Origin: Dipetalonema caudispina
Taxonomy: Eukaryota; Nematoda; Chromadorea; Rhabditida; Onchocercidae
Length of the DNA stretch: 64,000 nucleotides
Assembly (NCBI GenBank): GCA_013365325.1
Contig: JABVXV010000292.1
Coordinates: 1 to 64,000 of the forward strand
Direction: 5' to 3'
Positions 62,001-64,000 of this stretch are shown here, piece after piece (the first letter of the stretch is position 1; each line of letters begins with the position of its first letter). Made by a program: the position numbers and the translations under genes. Under the pieces are notes generated by a model. It made no database searches and was not told the origin of the DNA. It worked only from the letters and a program-made list of their open reading frames with translations.

Positions 62001-64000
62001 AAGAACTTGATTTAAAACTAAAAATGCAAATATCTGAAGTAAGATAATTATTGCTCTCGCTCGAATCTTTTGAACGTGATACGAAATAGAGTATACATTT
62101 CCATGCGATATGGTATAAATATCGCAATTATTCGTTTATCAATTTCTGCTTTATTGAGAACGTGCGTTGTTTATATCGCAATCAGTCGGATCACTCCTGG
62201 TCGACAATGGAAAATACCATATGTTGTTTGGTGCAAAAGTGTTCCTATATCATTTTAATGAAATTATTGATATAAAATAAATAAGATAGATGGCATATTA
62301 TCAAATCAAGGTAATTATCATTTGATTTGCATACGTTAAAGAAGACGATGAACTGAAAAGTTTCATCGACATGCCAAGCTTGTGGAAGAGAAAAAAGTTC
62401 AAGAATTTAATTTTCGTCATTCCAGTATTTCGCTGATTCAAATGTTACCACTAGTTACATTCATTGTCCTTAATATCTCATTGTTATCAAAAATATCATC
62501 ATACTGATTGAAAAAGGTCATCGTATTGAATGGTTTACACCAGTTCATTTTGTCAGTTGAAATTCATTCAATATAAGCTTGCTATTCTCACAATTGGGCA
62601 AATCTTTCAAGCAAAGATATCACGAAAATCGAAATGAAAAAAAAAAAAATAATAATGAGTAGCTTTAATTTCTTTTTTATGACCAGACGTGGGGTAAGTT
62701 TTAGTCAATTTCAGTTAGAAAATTTAAATAAGTGTTAGTCAAATACATTTAGAATATTAAGACTATCATTGGTTGTGATAGAGACACTGTCTTATTATAA
62801 CAAATACTACTGTAACAATTCCTTTGTAGTAGTTTCTCATCTAAAATAAACAGTCTATTTGCCTATTTTATTCCAAGATGGAAAATGAAAACTTAAAGAT
62901 TATGAAACAGTCATTCGATTGGATGGAAGTCATAATAATCGGAGGTAATATTGGAATTCACAAACAATTCCCATTGCATAAAAAACAATAATTTAATTTT
63001 ACTAATTAAATTTGCTAATGTGATAACAACGCTACTGCTTGGAATCTCGTAGACCAGAAGAGCACTTATAATTCGTTCATCAAATAAGATCATCATTCTT
63101 TACGGAATGGAATACCCAAAATACTCATTATCACATTCTACATCGCTCTCTGTCACTTTTGAACAAGCATTACCAGTTGGATTATGAAAAAGTGAAAAGT
63201 ATATTCACTCATTAGAGATAATTGCAACTATGATGTGTGAAAGCTGCTGCAAAAATAATAGTAATTTATACCCAACACCAGCCAATCTCAGTTTCTTCAG
63301 TAAGTGAAATTCAAAATTTTTGCAGAACTTATTGGGATTCGAAATATTGAGATAGGATTATACCTAGTATCTAGTAACAGCATTTTTTCAGATTTTACTC
63401 ATTGAAGAGATAATTAATGAGTGGATAAGTAAGTAGAACCAATATGATTAAATTTTCAATACAATACATTATTCACTTCAAATGACGCAATACAAAGTAA
63501 AGGTAATGGTTGAATGCATTGGGCTTCCAATTAAGCGAAGCCAATGAAATGGTAAGGGATCGACTTCTGCGCGGAAGCTTTTACAATATTTTAAAATAAA
63601 AATGCAGTACAAATCACAAGAATCTGAAGTTGCATGTACTCATCAAAACAATATACACATATTTCTTACCAAATTTTCCGCTTTTCTACTTCCGAATTTC
63701 CAACGGAGTTTGATTCTCCCCTCGCATTCAGCAGCATGTATTCACTTTATGTTATTCAATTCATTTACCGTAAATTCATAGTGAATAAATAAATTATATG
63801 AAGTCACTGGTTGCACATTGAAATTTTTATTTGATTACAGAAAAAAGGATCAGAATTAATTGAAATACATGTATTCGTTGACTTCTGAAGTAGTGCTTCT
63901 GGTAGATTCACACTCCGTAAAAATATTTGCTGACTTTTGAAATAGCTCAAATATGCATTTGTTTACTTTTGAATTATTACAAAAGTATGTAAGTGAATTT
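59039..64000. other. Gene-poor region at the window end
   Basis: No exon chain on either strand. Open frames such as 59050-59370 (-), 61752-62015 (+) and 62070-62258 (+) are low-complexity and lack splice or family support. From about 59,900 to 61,150 the plus strand is strongly purine-rich, then a pyrimidine tract with a long T run follows at 61,151-61,250. Nothing else is assigned. Confidence 0.5.
61151..61250. repeat. Pyrimidine tract with poly(T)
   Basis: About 100 bases almost free of purines, ending in a T run of about 19. It abruptly follows more than 1 kb of purine-rich plus strand. Confidence 0.7.

Noticed and set aside
61752..62015. 87-codon hydrophobic plus-strand frame
   Set aside because: No family similarity, no splice context, low complexity.

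Overview
The window is nuclear DNA of a nematode, most likely a filarial or related spirurid worm. It is very AT-rich, its genes are broken into many small exons with AT-rich introns, the splice acceptors are of the TTTTCAG type, and several start codons sit a few bases behind an acceptor-like site, as expected for spliced-leader trans-splicing. The proteins match animal families with nematode-type divergence. The species cannot be fixed from sequence alone. No bacterial, viral, CRISPR, rRNA or convincing tRNA signal was seen. Exons were assembled by hand from reading frame, splice sites, intron phase and family similarity; every coding total given is a multiple of three.

Layout. 1-4786: gene-free, with an ATT microsatellite and two degenerate tandem repeats. 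4787-17354 (+): M13 zinc metallopeptidase of the neprilysin/ECE type, 20 exons. 19468-23844 (-): SNAPc subunit 1, 12 exons. 25309-34361 (-): ClC-3/4/5-type chloride/proton exchanger, 17 well supported exons plus a candidate first exon. 35171-42742 (+): STRIP1/2 (FAM40, farl-11) scaffold, divergent from the ClC gene. 44650-47582 (+): unrecognised glycoprotein-like gene. 48143-49590 (-): transthyretin-like secreted protein. 50135-56983 (-): BRD8-like bromodomain protein, 19 exons. 58307-58796 (+): small two-exon gene for a proline-rich protein with a C-terminal membrane segment. 58797-64000: no gene found.

The genes do not form one pathway. They cover small nuclear RNA gene transcription (SNAPc), chromatin acetylation (BRD8/NuA4-TIP60), the STRIPAK phosphatase/kinase complex, endosomal ion exchange, extracellular peptide cleavage and a secreted nematode family. 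Close same-strand spacing (BRD8-like then transthyretin-like, about 0.55 kb) leaves a small operon possible. The best second-look items are the unrecognised cysteine-rich gene, the small tail-anchored-type protein, three GC-AG introns, and unresolved 5' ends of the ClC, STRIP and transthyretin-like genes.
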